A stretch of 64,000 nt of DNA from Phoronis australis (lineage: Eukaryota > Phoronida > Phoronidae): contig NMRA01000015.1 in assembly GCA_002633005.1 (NCBI GenBank), positions 1,021,598 to 1,085,597 on the forward strand, written 5' to 3'. How positions within the stretch are numbered: the first letter of the stretch is position 1; every line of letters begins with the position of its first letter. The notes below the pieces were generated by a model that saw only the letters and a program-made list of their open reading frames with translations, did no database searches and was not told where the DNA came from. Positions 13,401 through 23,639 of the stretch are shown here, piece by piece. A program made the position numbers and the translations under genes.

Positions 13401-16400
13401 ACATGTCAGAGAATTACACTTTATTCCAACATGGCCAACAGCAATGTTAAAATGCAACACCATTATGTGTATTTTTATTTTATAATGTAAAAACATATGA
13501 TGACGAAAAGCAGATGTTGTACCTTCATGAAATTCAAGGCGCTGTTTTGAAACACATAAAATGTTTTACGCGACACATCGCCACAAACAATTTCTGCTTT
13601 ACAGTATGCTTTCTTGTAGTATAGCACTGGATGAGTTTGGCTCTGAAGTGCTACGTAGCGCGTTGTCTATGCAACTCACCTCTGTTCTTATATAGTACCT
13701 ATTTCACCACATATTGTTCTGGTACTTTGAAAGACTGTATGTTGCATTATTTATACAAGTCTTAACTTACTAACACACTGTGTTTTAGGTAATCACTCCT
13801 CGCATGTGAGAGTCTGAGTCAAGCAAATTAAAATGCTTACTGGTATAAATTCTGTAATCATTGGGTGTTAGTTATTGGTTGTCTGAGGGCATCTAAGTTT
13901 TAACCCTAAATATAAAATGAACAGCGTTATATTTGAAACAGTGAAAGTCATCCTTTGACTCTATTGAGAGTTGTACTCAATGTTGTTTGGAAAAGATTTC
14001 AATAGTCTTTCAAGTCCCACACAATGTTAATTAGGTAAAGCCAAAATTTCAAACTTCATAAACTGGATTAAATCAAGTAAGCAGCAATGAATATTCCTGT
14101 CGTAGCAATCCGTGAACTCCATTTGATCCATGGTGCTACCATGTGTAAGTAGAAAACGCTAACTCCCTGTTTTAGAAAAATAAAAACAAATGGTTGCGCT
14201 CAAAACGTGAGCCTAAAACATGGTTTTCAAAGCACTGCGTGGGACTTTTAATGATTAGCGTAAGGATATTTGTACCTGTCTTTCAAAAAGACTGAACTCT
14301 TTCAACTTGTCGAGGACTGATTACTGTCGTCTGTGTTCTGTGGTGTTGAGTCTCACCTGTGTCTATTTTAGTGGGCAATATCTACCTTCTATGTAAGTAT
14401 TGCATGCCAGCGCCCCCTGTTGGTGGCTCGGGTGTGGCTAGCACATGTCAGTTTTCCTAATTTGATAACATTATCTCGTCACAGTCTGGGTAGTCCAAGG
14501 CTTCATCAGCTTCAATCTGTGTATTATGTTATATTTTCTTCAGATTAATTTTGTAGTAAATTAGCCTCATTAACAATTTATCCTTCCCTATGAGTTTATG
14601 ATGGTATGTAACTATATATGGTTGAAGCATTGTAGGCTCTTGCCTGTTTACAGACACCATGACCATGTTACTTCTGTCTTATGTTGTCAGCTTTGGCTGC
14701 TATTTAAACATTGGATTCCATTCTGTACTCTGTTTCTGGTGCACTAATTATCTGTGTAATGTCCAGACTTTTTAATTACTCAATAATTTATGCATTTACT
14801 ATGAAATAATTCAAACGTTCTTTAGGTTCCCTGGCTTGAATGTCTTGAGGTCTATGGCAGATTGTTTGGCTCCTCAGTTGTGGAAAATTTGTGACTAGCC
14901 AGCTTTTAAATTAATGTTTAATATGAAGAATGGAAAGTACAATAAAGCACTAGAAAGTATTACCATCTGATTCACCTCAGCTGAATATTTCAAGGAGTCA
15001 TATAAGACATGTCTGTTTCATAGCCATACATTTTAATTAATTGCTAGTTTTAACTGTCAATGACTCTTCTTACATTAATTCCACATTTAACATTTTGTTT
15101 TAACTGTATTTATATAATTATTTATTTTGACTTTTTTTATTAAAGTTGATGTCAGGCAGTTTAGGGAGACATTCTGGTAATTTTATGCATTTTCAAGGTT
15201 TTAATTATTTCATCCAAATGCAAAATGTGGATAAATTGTTTCCAAGATTTTCATTTGATAGCCAATAAGAAGTGGGAACACACCTCCAGTACTTTTCAAC
15301 ATTGTATATTATGTAATAGTATTATGTAATAGATTACTTGAAGGACTCTTACTTGATATCCAAATACTTTAAATAGTTGGAATAATTTTAGCTCTGATAC
15401 TAGAGTAATCCTGGAAGGTTATTGTCTATTTGGTGTAAGCAACAAGCTTTGTGTATGTCTGTTGTTATCTCTAGAATTTTCATTACAGAGGGCGATGCTT
15501 GGCTTGTTGAGTTCTCCAAGTGAGGTAGTTCGTCAGTACACAGCCAGGCTGTTTAATGCATTCGCTTCCCTGTGTGAAGGTAGGATGTGAACCGGTGTTT
15601 TTATTTTACGAAATATTGGAGACAGTTTGGCTCAGTGGTTCGAGCTCCAGACTCCTGTTTGTGAGACCCAGGTTCGAATCCTTGCTTGACAATCGAGCAT
15701 TGCACAAAGGTGTCTCCTACTTCCCTGAGCTCAGTTTTAGTTGTGAATGTATGCAAGGGAGTGTATAGGAACCTGGGGGTTATGCGAAAGCGATTTCTGG
15801 GGGTGTGCTCTTATTAACAATTTTTTACAAAATAATATAATTATATTAACTAATTCTTATCCATTGTCAGTACGTTGATTATTGGCAGTAAGACATCGGT
15901 ATAAATCTTATGTGCCAGGAGTTGTCCTAGCAACAGTACTTCACTTTAGTGTGTGAAGCACTAAGTTAAACGCAGGATTGGATGTAAACACACTGTGATG
16001 TATTGTTTAGGTAGACATAGCTCTCTATGTTCGTTTGTAGCAGACAAAATCCTTCAATTTCAGGTCGTAACTACCTGTCTCTGAACAATGAACTCCTACG
16101 AGCGTTGATGGACAATCTGTGTGCAGAGGACAAAGATTCTATCACTAGAGAGAATGTGCTGGGTGCTTTACAAAAGCTGAGTTTGAGGTGAAAATTTTAT
16201 GTGAAATATTCTGCAATTGCACTGTCTTGTTTTCTTGTTTTGTCCTTATTTTTGAACCCATGGAAATTGTAACAATTTTTTTAAAAACATTAGAATTTGA
16301 GAACAAAAATAGTTATGAGAAATGATTGAAAATCATTGTTGACTGACTGAAAATGTTGTTTTGGGTACAAATATCTCTTGGCAAACTTAACTATCATCTT

Positions 16401-19400
16401 TTTACTTCCATAATTTAATACAGCTGCAAAAGAAATTATGCGTTTAATTGCATAAAAGATTTAAATATCTTGCTGCCAAATTGTGTTGTAACCCATTTTT
16501 TATATTGATTTTCTTTAGTCCCACCTAATACTTCACTCCTCAATGTTTTGCCTATGTAATCTTGTAGACGCAACCTGCAGTCGGCCATGATTGAGGAAGG
16601 CATCATTGATTGGTTGGTTCATGTCCTGGAAGACAATGATTCATTGTCGGACTACACACTAGAATACTCTGTTGCTCTACTCATGAACCTCTGTCTTAGA
16701 ACCACAGGTATTACTGATGCTTATGATATTAATACTCTTTTGTTATATTGTTTTTAATAGTTAAAACCATGTTCAGTTACCAGTATCTAACCTTAGTACT
16801 CGAATTTTGACTCACAAATTGACCAATAGGATGGTCCTGTGGTCCTGGGTAGAAATTGTCTTTGTACTGGCCTTGTTTTAAAAACGTCGGATTGATTTTT
16901 TGAATTTTGTCAGAAAATATCGCATCCACGGAAACTTCGCTGGCAGTAGAAAGTGCAATACAGTTAATAAAGTCAAATACAGTTAATGCAGTTGAGAAAA
17001 ATTTATAAAAAGCAAGGCACGAACAAATTCCATTGACTTGAAAACGAGGCTTGAGAACTGCTTGACGGAGGTTGAGGCATTGTGGGTGAACACTGGGGGA
17101 TTCAAGTGTCGCTATGTAATCTGGGACCATCTTGTTGCATGGCACACTTCACATAAACTCACAAAACTTTAGGTCGAATCATGTGATTGGTTTAATTTTG
17201 ATTCAGAGCCTAAGTTTGGAGGTTAGACCCTGAACTCGGGTGTTAAATAGTATTACAACTTTCTTTACAGGTATAGTTCCTACAGAGAAATGTCACCGGC
17301 ATTCTGTCAAAAGACTTTACTTTTGAATTAAACTTCTTATGGTAGAAATTCTGGTCCTGGTTCAATTATTCAGATTTGAAAGGATAGCTGGTCTGATGCG
17401 GAGGACTGACACTGTTCAAGAGCAGACTGCCCTGGTGTTCACTTGTAGGACATTTTATGCACAAGTGCTTACAAACACCAATTAATTCCCAAGCCAAGAA
17501 ATCTCATGTAATCTGAGTAAAGAACAGAGACCACCTTTACAATCTTAAGTGGCCTAAAGCAAAATTTTTTGAAAGAAGGTGTGGGAATTAAGAGCAGCTT
17601 TAGGCAAGGAGAGGCTTCTAAGTGTTAAAACACAATGCTAAGGTCTGAATGTTCACTCAGTTGTCCTCTGTGTACTACAGGTAAACAGAAGTGTGCTAAG
17701 AATCCCCACAAAGTGTTACAGGTCTTAACTGACTTACTAGGCCATGACAATCATGAGGTAAGGCATTCTACACTCTGTACACATTGTATTCAGTGAGACA
17801 TTCTATTCTCTGTTTTTACACACACTGTATGTTGTCCAGTGTGACTTGTACACTCATGTTAGTTGTGGCAGTGATGGCTATAGAGTTGTGCTTCATGCAA
17901 CATGTTTTAATCTAGTTAATCACATTTGTATCCGTACTAAACTGTCCCTAATAGTACTACATAGTCATGACTTCATTTTGTCAAAATGGGATCCTGAAGC
18001 AAACTGGTTTTAAACTGAAAAAAATCAAAAAATTTATTGAGACAGCAATAGTTGTATAATAGTCTTTGACGTACCACTTTCTGTGTATCACATAGTAACT
18101 ACTAAACACTCCACCTATTGTCAGATAATGATTGTGTTACCATTGAACAACTGATTAGTTGCCAAATATGTTTCTGAACCAATTTCATCAACTACAGATG
18201 ATATCCTATATTAATTTGTAAATCTTTGTAAACTAAGAGATAAAACTAAATTAGTCTTTTAACTTGAACTTTTAGCTGTTCCTGAAGTTGTCAGTTTTGA
18301 CCAATCATAGGAGAGCAAAAGCCTATAGACTCCATTGTTAACTTGTTCCGTTAATTCAATAACCTGCAGATCCGTCCGTATGTGAATGGTGCCTTGTACA
18401 GTATCCTGGCCATACCAACTGTGCGTGAGGAGGCCAGGGCGATGGGCCTGGAGGAGATGTTGAAGAGTTTCCTGGAAAATGACCAGGGTGACATGAACAG
18501 ACAAATTGAGTTCATCATCAAACAACTAAACTCTAGTAAGGGGTGTTGATTATTTACATATTAATTTAATGTATGACACATTAGAATTTTTCAGTGACTT
18601 ACGTCACTTGTTTGTCATGTGACAGATTTCATTGTATAGGATTGCTTGTCGTCTTTATCTATTTTTGCATTTTGGGTATGCATATTTCCATTGTCTCTGT
18701 CTGTCTGACTGACTTCTGCCTCTCATTAGTATCAAAGCCCTTGACAAATCTTCCAAACATTTTACATATCCTGTCAGGGAGAATATGACACTCATTGGTT
18801 TTTGTGTTAGATTTGTCCTGTGTCAACTATTGTTTAATCAGTAGGAATTTGGTGTTTCTCGATGATTTGAAAAACCACTTTGTAGACCTTAAGAAATTTT
18901 TGTTACATTCTGTTGTCGCTTAATCATACCCTTCTAGTCAAATGTGGAATGACAATCCTCTTTGTCATTTTACTGAATTCAATATCATTTCTGTTGTCAT
19001 AGTAGTGCTTTTGTGGCTCAGTCATTGCCATGATTGGCTCTCACTCCAAAGGTTGTGAGTTCAACTCCAGACAATTGGATCTCACCTGAAAGGTCGTGAG
19101 TTCAACTGCAGGATATTGCTGTCATGTAGCTGTGTCCCTGAACAATACGCTATAATTAAATGAGTAGCAGCATTGTCTATGAAGTCATCTGTGAGAGACA
19201 GTCATGGCAGCAAGTAGAAATACTTTCACTTGCTTAATATGCTAAAGTTCTTCTGGTAGTCTGGGGTTATCAACCAAGTCAAGGGCCTTGATGACTCTTG
19301 AAGAATTAAGTTCTTTTTTAGTGTTATCATATAAAGCTGCATTTTGCCCTGTTAGTCTGGCTTAAAGTGATAGTCAAATTAGGCCTTTCACTCTCACAAA

Positions 19401-22400
19401 ATCGTTCCCATAATATTCCTTATCATAAGATTCTGCAGAGTTTATTTTCGTTGGCAAACCCTAAAATTGTGAATTTGAAAATGGCTCCTGTACACATTGC
19501 CCTGACTTCATTTGGTAACGGAAATGGAATCCTTTTATGGAAAGGAATATTGTGAAACCAATTTTATGAGCAGAGTGAATTTTAAGGCCTTATTCGATTT
19601 TCATTGTTTAGCCAGCTAAACAGAGCAAAGTGCAACTTGTGATGATTATTGTGCTCGTCTAATACGTGATCCGTTGTTTTTGTCTAGTTGATGAGCCTGA
19701 TGACCAGGAGTCGGATGATGAAGACGAAGATGAGGATGAAGAAGACCAAGAGGCGATGGAGGCAGACCTTGACAAGGCAGAGGTGTTGAAGGCACAGCCT
19801 GGGGAGCTAGTGGGTGACAAGCTACTGAGGAAGGAGTACACTATGCCATCCTCACCTGCTAGGAAGAGAAAGGTAAATGTTAAGGACGCATCATGTAATT
19901 TAGAAAATGTTGACAAATTTCATCGAAATTTGTTTGACTTTGTCAAAGCTGTGGTAAAACTTAAAAATACTTGGAGGAAAAATGTTAGTAAATGGCTTGA
20001 AGATTAGCGGATTGTCTGCTTCAAAAGATTTTCAATATGAACATATTTCGTCTTCGTTTTGAAAACTACAGGATGCAAGTCGATGCCGATAATTATTGAT
20101 TCTTTTCCGTTGAACCCATGAAATACTCAAAAACACCTTACAGTGGACAAGGGTGAGTACTGGGCAAACATGATGGAAAAGAACAAAAGTGTTGGAGACA
20201 ATTGTTTAGTTGATGATGACATGTTTTGTGGTGATGGTTATGATGATGACAACGTATAAAACATTGATGACAAGAGGCGCCATCTAGTGTGCAAACAAAC
20301 AAACAATAATTTTATGGACAGTGTTACTTAGTTACCAAGTAATAATTAGTACTATGTCACTCCTTGTCAACGTATGTAGGATCTTACATACGAGTCTGTA
20401 CATTTAGCCCGAATATCTACAAACAGACCACAGTATATATTTTCTGAAAGTAGAAATTCCGTATAATTTGACTGTTGACTTTATACCAATCTGCCTCTAA
20501 TTATTTCATGTGATTTCTTCTTTAGGAAAATTTAGTTTTTTAAGAAAGGTACGTTTGGTTGCAAAACAACAAGGACCAGTATGTTCTCTTTGTCTCCATT
20601 TTCAGACAAATCTTCTTCCCAATGAACCCCTAAACCGTCCTGTGACCCCCAGCCAGGTGCACACTACCCATCATGGTACACCTGCTCCACACCTGGCCCT
20701 TTCACCTGTGAATGAGCGACCACCTACACGCAGTGGGAGCCGACCAGGTACCATGGAGACACCACGGAAACCACCACCTGTTGGTAAGCTATGATGTAAC
20801 AACGTTGGATGGAAAATTAGGTTTCTGTAGAGTCATTGTATTGAATTTCAATCTTTCTATTTTATTAAATTCAATGCAATACAATAACTGCATTGTTTCA
20901 AAGTGTTAAGCACTAATTAAGTTTACATACACCAGATTCAAGTAAATACTTCTCATGTGTATAAGCCCATGGGTGATGTACATTCTAGGAAAGTTCAAGC
21001 CTGTGGTTATTTACGTTAACTTTATGAAAACTCATTTACATCTGATCATGAGCATTGTGTTACGAAATTGAAATGATAACTTCAATAGGAGAAAGGCTTA
21101 CAGAATGGACTTAAATTGTTTTTTCTATCTAACTTAAGATGCTTTGTGGAAGTGTATCAATTCCAACTTTAATATTGAGTTCAGTGTTCAGCTACAATGA
21201 GTTGTTACTTCTTCTCTAGGCCAAAAATCAATTTTGTGATCAATTTTCAATTGGTGCCCTTCACTGATGCAAATACTAGTGTTACCGAAAATCAATGGAG
21301 ACGGGTGCCTTGGGATGCATTCATATTCTTTCTTAAATTTTTAGTTTACAGTAATGGTATAGTTTTGCTTGCTCACCTAATGTGATTTCTTGTTGTAGTC
21401 ACAGACTCATTTGCCTCTGATGTGATTAGTAAAACACTTGGCCAGAGTCGAAAACTTGCTGCGGCGGAAGCTGCTAAAACAACAAAGCCGTCCAACAAGG
21501 CTCTGGAGAAAGTTGGGGGTGGAAAGTAAGTAGCAGGCTCAAGTTATCAATTTAATGATCAATTTTTTATGTTACATTAAAGTGACATGATCAACTACGA
21601 TGTTGCGTTGATGAGATCGGCTCCAAGACAAATTCTAACCCATGACCTCAGGGGTCTTAGTCCAACACAATGCTAGTAGAGCTAAAAGTCAGTGCCGCAA
21701 GTAGCCAAGCATTTTTAGTGTATTTGACTGATAATGTCACCAGTCTGGATTTCATTGAATTCAACCAAATAGCTGGAAGCCCTTGTAACGAGTTGGCAAA
21801 TCCTAATAAAATCACAAAATATTTTGGGCTTGGAGCGGGTAATTAGTCCACGTAGTGGCTTAGAATTTTGTTAATTATGGGAATCGTTCACGCCTTTTGA
21901 AATTGACATGCAAGGTCAGTGAAAGCAGTTCTTTGTGAGCCCTGCTCTTTGTAATACAACCGTCCCAGTTGAACTGTGTAAGCAAACACAGCTTTATAAA
22001 GGGTTCATGGTCATGGTTGAGAAATTAATTGACTTGTGTTATTACCCCCTATGAGTTTTGAATAGCCAAGCCTGGAATGAGCACAACTGATTTTGCTGTT
22101 TTATAGATGTGGTTAAAGATAAATATTTTCAAGTTGTTTTTTTTGATCCTAAACCCGATAATATCCTTTTGATAGAATGACCACAGGTGGTTGGGTGTTA
22201 TAGTTTTTAATTATCACCTCAGTATGAGTCATGAAAATGGTCTACTTATGGATAACCATAAATTTAATTTTTGGTTGTAGGGTTTTTCTTCAGACAAACT
22301 TTGAGGTGGTGTTTCTGAAGGGCGCCTGCAGTTAGAAATAATTCTTTTAATTATTTACAATATTGACAATCCTTTTTTTTGGAAAATTTACCACTTGTTG

Positions 22401-23639
22401 ACAAAGTGGTACATAGTTTTGTAACTTGAACATTGTAAGGTATACAATTATGGCTAGTGTGATCTCATTGTTCAAGCTGCCTCAGATGTGTTATATTGTC
22501 TGTTACATGCATATAAGTGATGTTTAAAGGTAAAAATGGTTATTAGCCCATTCTGAACTTGAAGGTGTTCAGTATTCAAATTTGCGATGTCCACACGATC
22601 AACATTACTTGTTACTTGCATTTGGACATTAGCCTCGTGTTCCCCATTACATTCTCCCATTGGCTTATGACCTATTTCTCTTCGCAGACTGGATGAATAC
22701 TCTGCAGCATTCAGTTCACGACCACGAGTTCCTCGCACACCAGACACAAGCAATCGTCCAATCAGTCGCGGTGCTCCCCAGCCGACATTCTCCGAGTCTT
22801 TACCCAAAAGTCGACCGGGGTCCTCATCGAGTCGTATGGCAGGTAAGTGTAATTTCCAACTAAGTATGCTTCAAGTTCACGTCATGATTTTTGTGCGCAC
22901 ATGTACATACCTCTGTGCACATTGTCCTCGTCTTTTCGTGGTAATTATCTTTTAATGTTTGCTTCATTGTTTTACGAAACCTCTCGGATGTTCATGATCC
23001 ATTCATATGTAGGAGAGAGCAGAGCAGCTGCTTTGAGAGAGATTTGCCCTACTGGCAATATTAAGCACTAGTTGGCTCTGGTCTGTACACTGGTTCATTT
23101 TGAGACCTGCACTCACTGACTCATTCTGAGACCTGCACTCACTGACTCATTTTGAGACCTGCACTCACTGACTCATTTTGAGACCTGCACTCACTAACTC
23201 ATTTTGACTAAAAAAACCCCAGCCTCATAAATTTGAGCTAAGGTCTTGCTTTTTTGAAAAGCTACACTTGGTCACATGAGCAAAGTTTGATTTGCCAAGC
23301 TATGTGTAAAAATCCTGCATCTTATTTTTTTATCTTCGCAGGATTTTCTTTTTTTGAAAAGTGAGAAATTAAAAATTACATCACCACCAACTCAGTTTTC
23401 AAAAAAAACACGGACTACAATCAACATGCTTTTTTGCCTCATCATTAAACTTTTATGGTTTCATGGCTACTTAATGATTAGCTGAACATGAGGCAAAGTT
23501 TTTTCAGTGAGTTTCCAGGAAAGCTGTTCCATTTATGTTGTGCCTAATCTCCCGTGACACGATTGTTTCAGGAAGTAAAAGTGGCCAGGGAATGAAGTCG
23601 ACCACTCCACGCCAGGCTGCTGGGAAGACATCTAGATGA
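4469..23639 (+). CDS. ARMC9: LisH domain-containing protein ARMC9, complete coding region
   Basis: Coding exons: 4499-4558 (exon starts 4469; ATG 4499), 5430-5558, 6356-6520, 6860-7015, 7528-7620, 7771-7798, 8167-8258, 9085-9159, 9386-9534, 11054-11177, 11621-11719 (second copy 12876-12974), 15489-15579, 16064-16187, 16568-16707, 17681-17757, 18370-18535, 19688-19872, 20606-20783, 21399-21525, 22688-22842 and 23572-23639 (TGA 23637-23639). Phases join throughout, giving 826 aa with the duplicated exon counted once, close to vertebrate ARMC9. Landmarks: LisH helix pair at residues 10-42; [18 protein letters not shown] near 143-160; coiled-coil-like [19 protein letters not shown]; armadillo region about 360-590 with [34 protein letters not shown] and [12 protein letters not shown]; acidic tract about 592-615; basic, Ser/Pro-rich tail. 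ARMC9 acts at the ciliary base and is a Joubert syndrome gene in humans. I chose the start because the first exon has an in-frame ATG at the usual distance from the LisH. Confidence 0.93.
4984..5070. repeat. Two-copy 42-bp tandem repeat in ARMC9 intron 1
   Basis: The word GTGACATCACTGTTGTCAAG occurs at 4984 and again at 5026, each followed by a diverged GGATTGCTTG-containing tail. Intronic, non-coding. Confidence 0.75.
5279..5335. repeat. Two-copy ~28-bp tandem repeat in ARMC9 intron 1
   Basis: TTTGTTCCACTGTGACACTT is repeated directly, each copy followed by TCTTCA. Intronic, non-coding. Confidence 0.7.
7771..7798 (+). other. ARMC9: 28-nt microexon of ARMC9
   Basis: A short exon (NGGGGISSK plus one base) bounded by TATCAG and GTAAGC. 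It is needed to connect the phase-0 end at 7620 (LLELY) with the exon at 8167, which opens in phase 1 and reads EAKDQQDIL. It corresponds to the ENGQSNKE linker seen in vertebrate ARMC9. Reading on past 7620 would need a different donor (7653, GTTTAT) and would break the frame into the next exon. Confidence 0.8.
7990..8055. repeat. Three-copy ~22-bp minisatellite in an ARMC9 intron
   Basis: GAATGTGTTATGGATTGAAG-like words are repeated three times in tandem with substitutions (ATGTGTTATGG is constant). Intronic. Confidence 0.65.
8350..8634. mobile_element. MITE with ~45-bp terminal inverted repeats in an ARMC9 intron
   Basis: The left end reads GCGCCTGTTTCATGAA then GACTTAAGACTGG and ATTTGGTCTTAC. 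The right end is the inverse: GTAAAACCAAAT, AGTCTTAAGTC, TTCATGAAACAAACCCT. Total about 285 bp, with no coding capacity. The TGTTTCATGAAA-type terminus is of a kind common in invertebrate MITEs. The element lies wholly inside the intron between exons 8167-8258 and 9085-9159. Confidence 0.75.
9535..11053. other. 1.5-kb ARMC9 intron
   Basis: Apart from the 21-bp minisatellite I see no exon, hairpin or TIR pair here. The splice sites (GTAAGC and TTTACAG) join a phase-2 boundary to [10 protein letters not shown]. Confidence 0.6.
10260..10321. repeat. 21-bp minisatellite, about three copies
   Basis: AATGTTGCACTATGCTCACT recurs with a 21-bp period between 10260 and 10321. It lies in the ARMC9 intron between exons 9386-9534 and 11054-11177. 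Confidence 0.85.
11207..12210. repeat. Direct duplication I, copy 1 (contains one ARMC9 exon)
   Basis: About 1.0 kb that reappears at 12266-13466 with only scattered substitutions and a large difference in the number of 15-bp minisatellite units (about four here). It includes the ARMC9 exon 11621-11719 and both flanking intron stretches. A single N lies at 12265 between the copies. Most likely the unmerged end of one contig or allele. Confidence 0.85.
12211..12264. other. 54-bp segment between the duplication and the N, matching neither copy
   Basis: After ACACCATTAT, where copy 2 continues with GTGTATTTTT, copy 1 switches to a GC-richer 54-bp segment with GGGTGAG near its start and CTCACCC at its end, then the N. 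This looks like a chimeric or foreign contig tip rather than genomic context. Confidence 0.5.
12265..12265. other. Single ambiguous base at a duplication junction
   Basis: One N exactly where direct duplication I restarts. The same arrangement occurs at 43087 and 46159, which suggests that single Ns mark contig joins in this assembly. Confidence 0.8.
12266..12510. repeat. 15-bp minisatellite CATGACTACATCTCC, about 16 units
   Basis: Uninterrupted tandem array of a 15-bp unit with occasional CATATCC variants, ending in CATCTTTATGACATC. The equivalent place in copy 1 (11207-11260) has only about four units, so the array is length-variable. Confidence 0.95.
12876..12974 (+). CDS. ARMC9: Duplicate copy of an ARMC9 exon (probable assembly duplicate)
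   Basis: Encodes the same 33 residues ([20 protein letters not shown] onward to GGDR) as 11621-11719, with intact acceptor TTTTCCAG and donor GTAGGT. At 99 nt it is a multiple of three, so literal tandem inclusion would add 33 aa without breaking the frame. Vertebrate ARMC9 has one copy of this segment. The N between the copies and the purely synonymous differences favour an unmerged allele over a biological exon duplication. Confidence 0.75.
13467..15488. other. 2-kb ARMC9 intron downstream of the duplication
   Basis: No exon or element recognised. A CTCF-like word (GCGCCCCCTGTTGGTGG) lies at 14411-14427. Confidence 0.5.
15624..15800 (+). mobile_element. tRNA-derived SINE relic
   Basis: Shows a Pol III A box (TTTGGCTCAGTGGTTCGAG, 15626-15644) and an exact B box (GGTTCGAATCC, 15671-15681), spaced as in a tRNA, followed by a tRNA-unrelated tail. 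The stem pairing expected of a functional tRNA is absent. It lies in the ARMC9 intron after exon 15489-15579. Confidence 0.75.
19011..19200 (+). mobile_element. tRNA-derived SINE relic with a doubled B-box segment
   Basis: A-box-like GTGGCTCAGTCATTGCC at 19014-19030, B-box-like GGTTGTGAGTTCAACTCC at 19051-19068, and a second AGGTCGTGAGTTCAACTGC at about 19091-19109, so the B-box part is duplicated. The tail resembles a SINE body. It lies in the ARMC9 intron before exon 19688-19872. Confidence 0.6.
19332..19639. mobile_element. MITE of the TAAAGCTGCA family, copy A
   Basis: The left end AAAGCTGCATTTTGCCCTGT, followed by CTGGCT, is matched inversely by the right end AGCCAGCTAAACAGAGC followed by AAAGTGCAACTT (imperfect TIR of about 28 bp). 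The interior shares GGCAAACCCTAAAATTGTGA and ATTCCTTATCATAAG-like blocks with 53710-54020. No coding capacity. Intronic in ARMC9, just downstream of a SINE relic. Confidence 0.7.
23094..23208. repeat. 26-bp minisatellite, about 4.4 units
   Basis: TTTTGAGACCTGCACTCACT repeats with a 26-bp period in the last ARMC9 intron. Confidence 0.9.

Larger units (their letters stand above)
12266..13466. repeat. Direct duplication I, copy 2
   Basis: Second copy of 11207-12210, starting inside the expanded 15-bp array and continuing at 13467 into unique ARMC9 intron. It carries the second copy of the 99-nt exon (12876-12974). The exon copies differ only at synonymous positions (CGC/CGT Arg, TTG/TTA Leu), as expected for two alleles. 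Confidence 0.85.

Noticed and set aside
15626-15681. tRNA gene
   Set aside because: A and B boxes are present, but no cloverleaf with a paired acceptor and anticodon stem can be drawn; it is a SINE head.
16777-17145. 122-codon minus-strand frame in ARMC9
   Set aside because: Lies in an intron, with no recognisable domain and no splice logic; treated as chance.
19659-19916. Serine-rich minus-strand protein
   Set aside because: It is the antisense reading of the acidic ARMC9 exon (GAT/GAA codons reversed).
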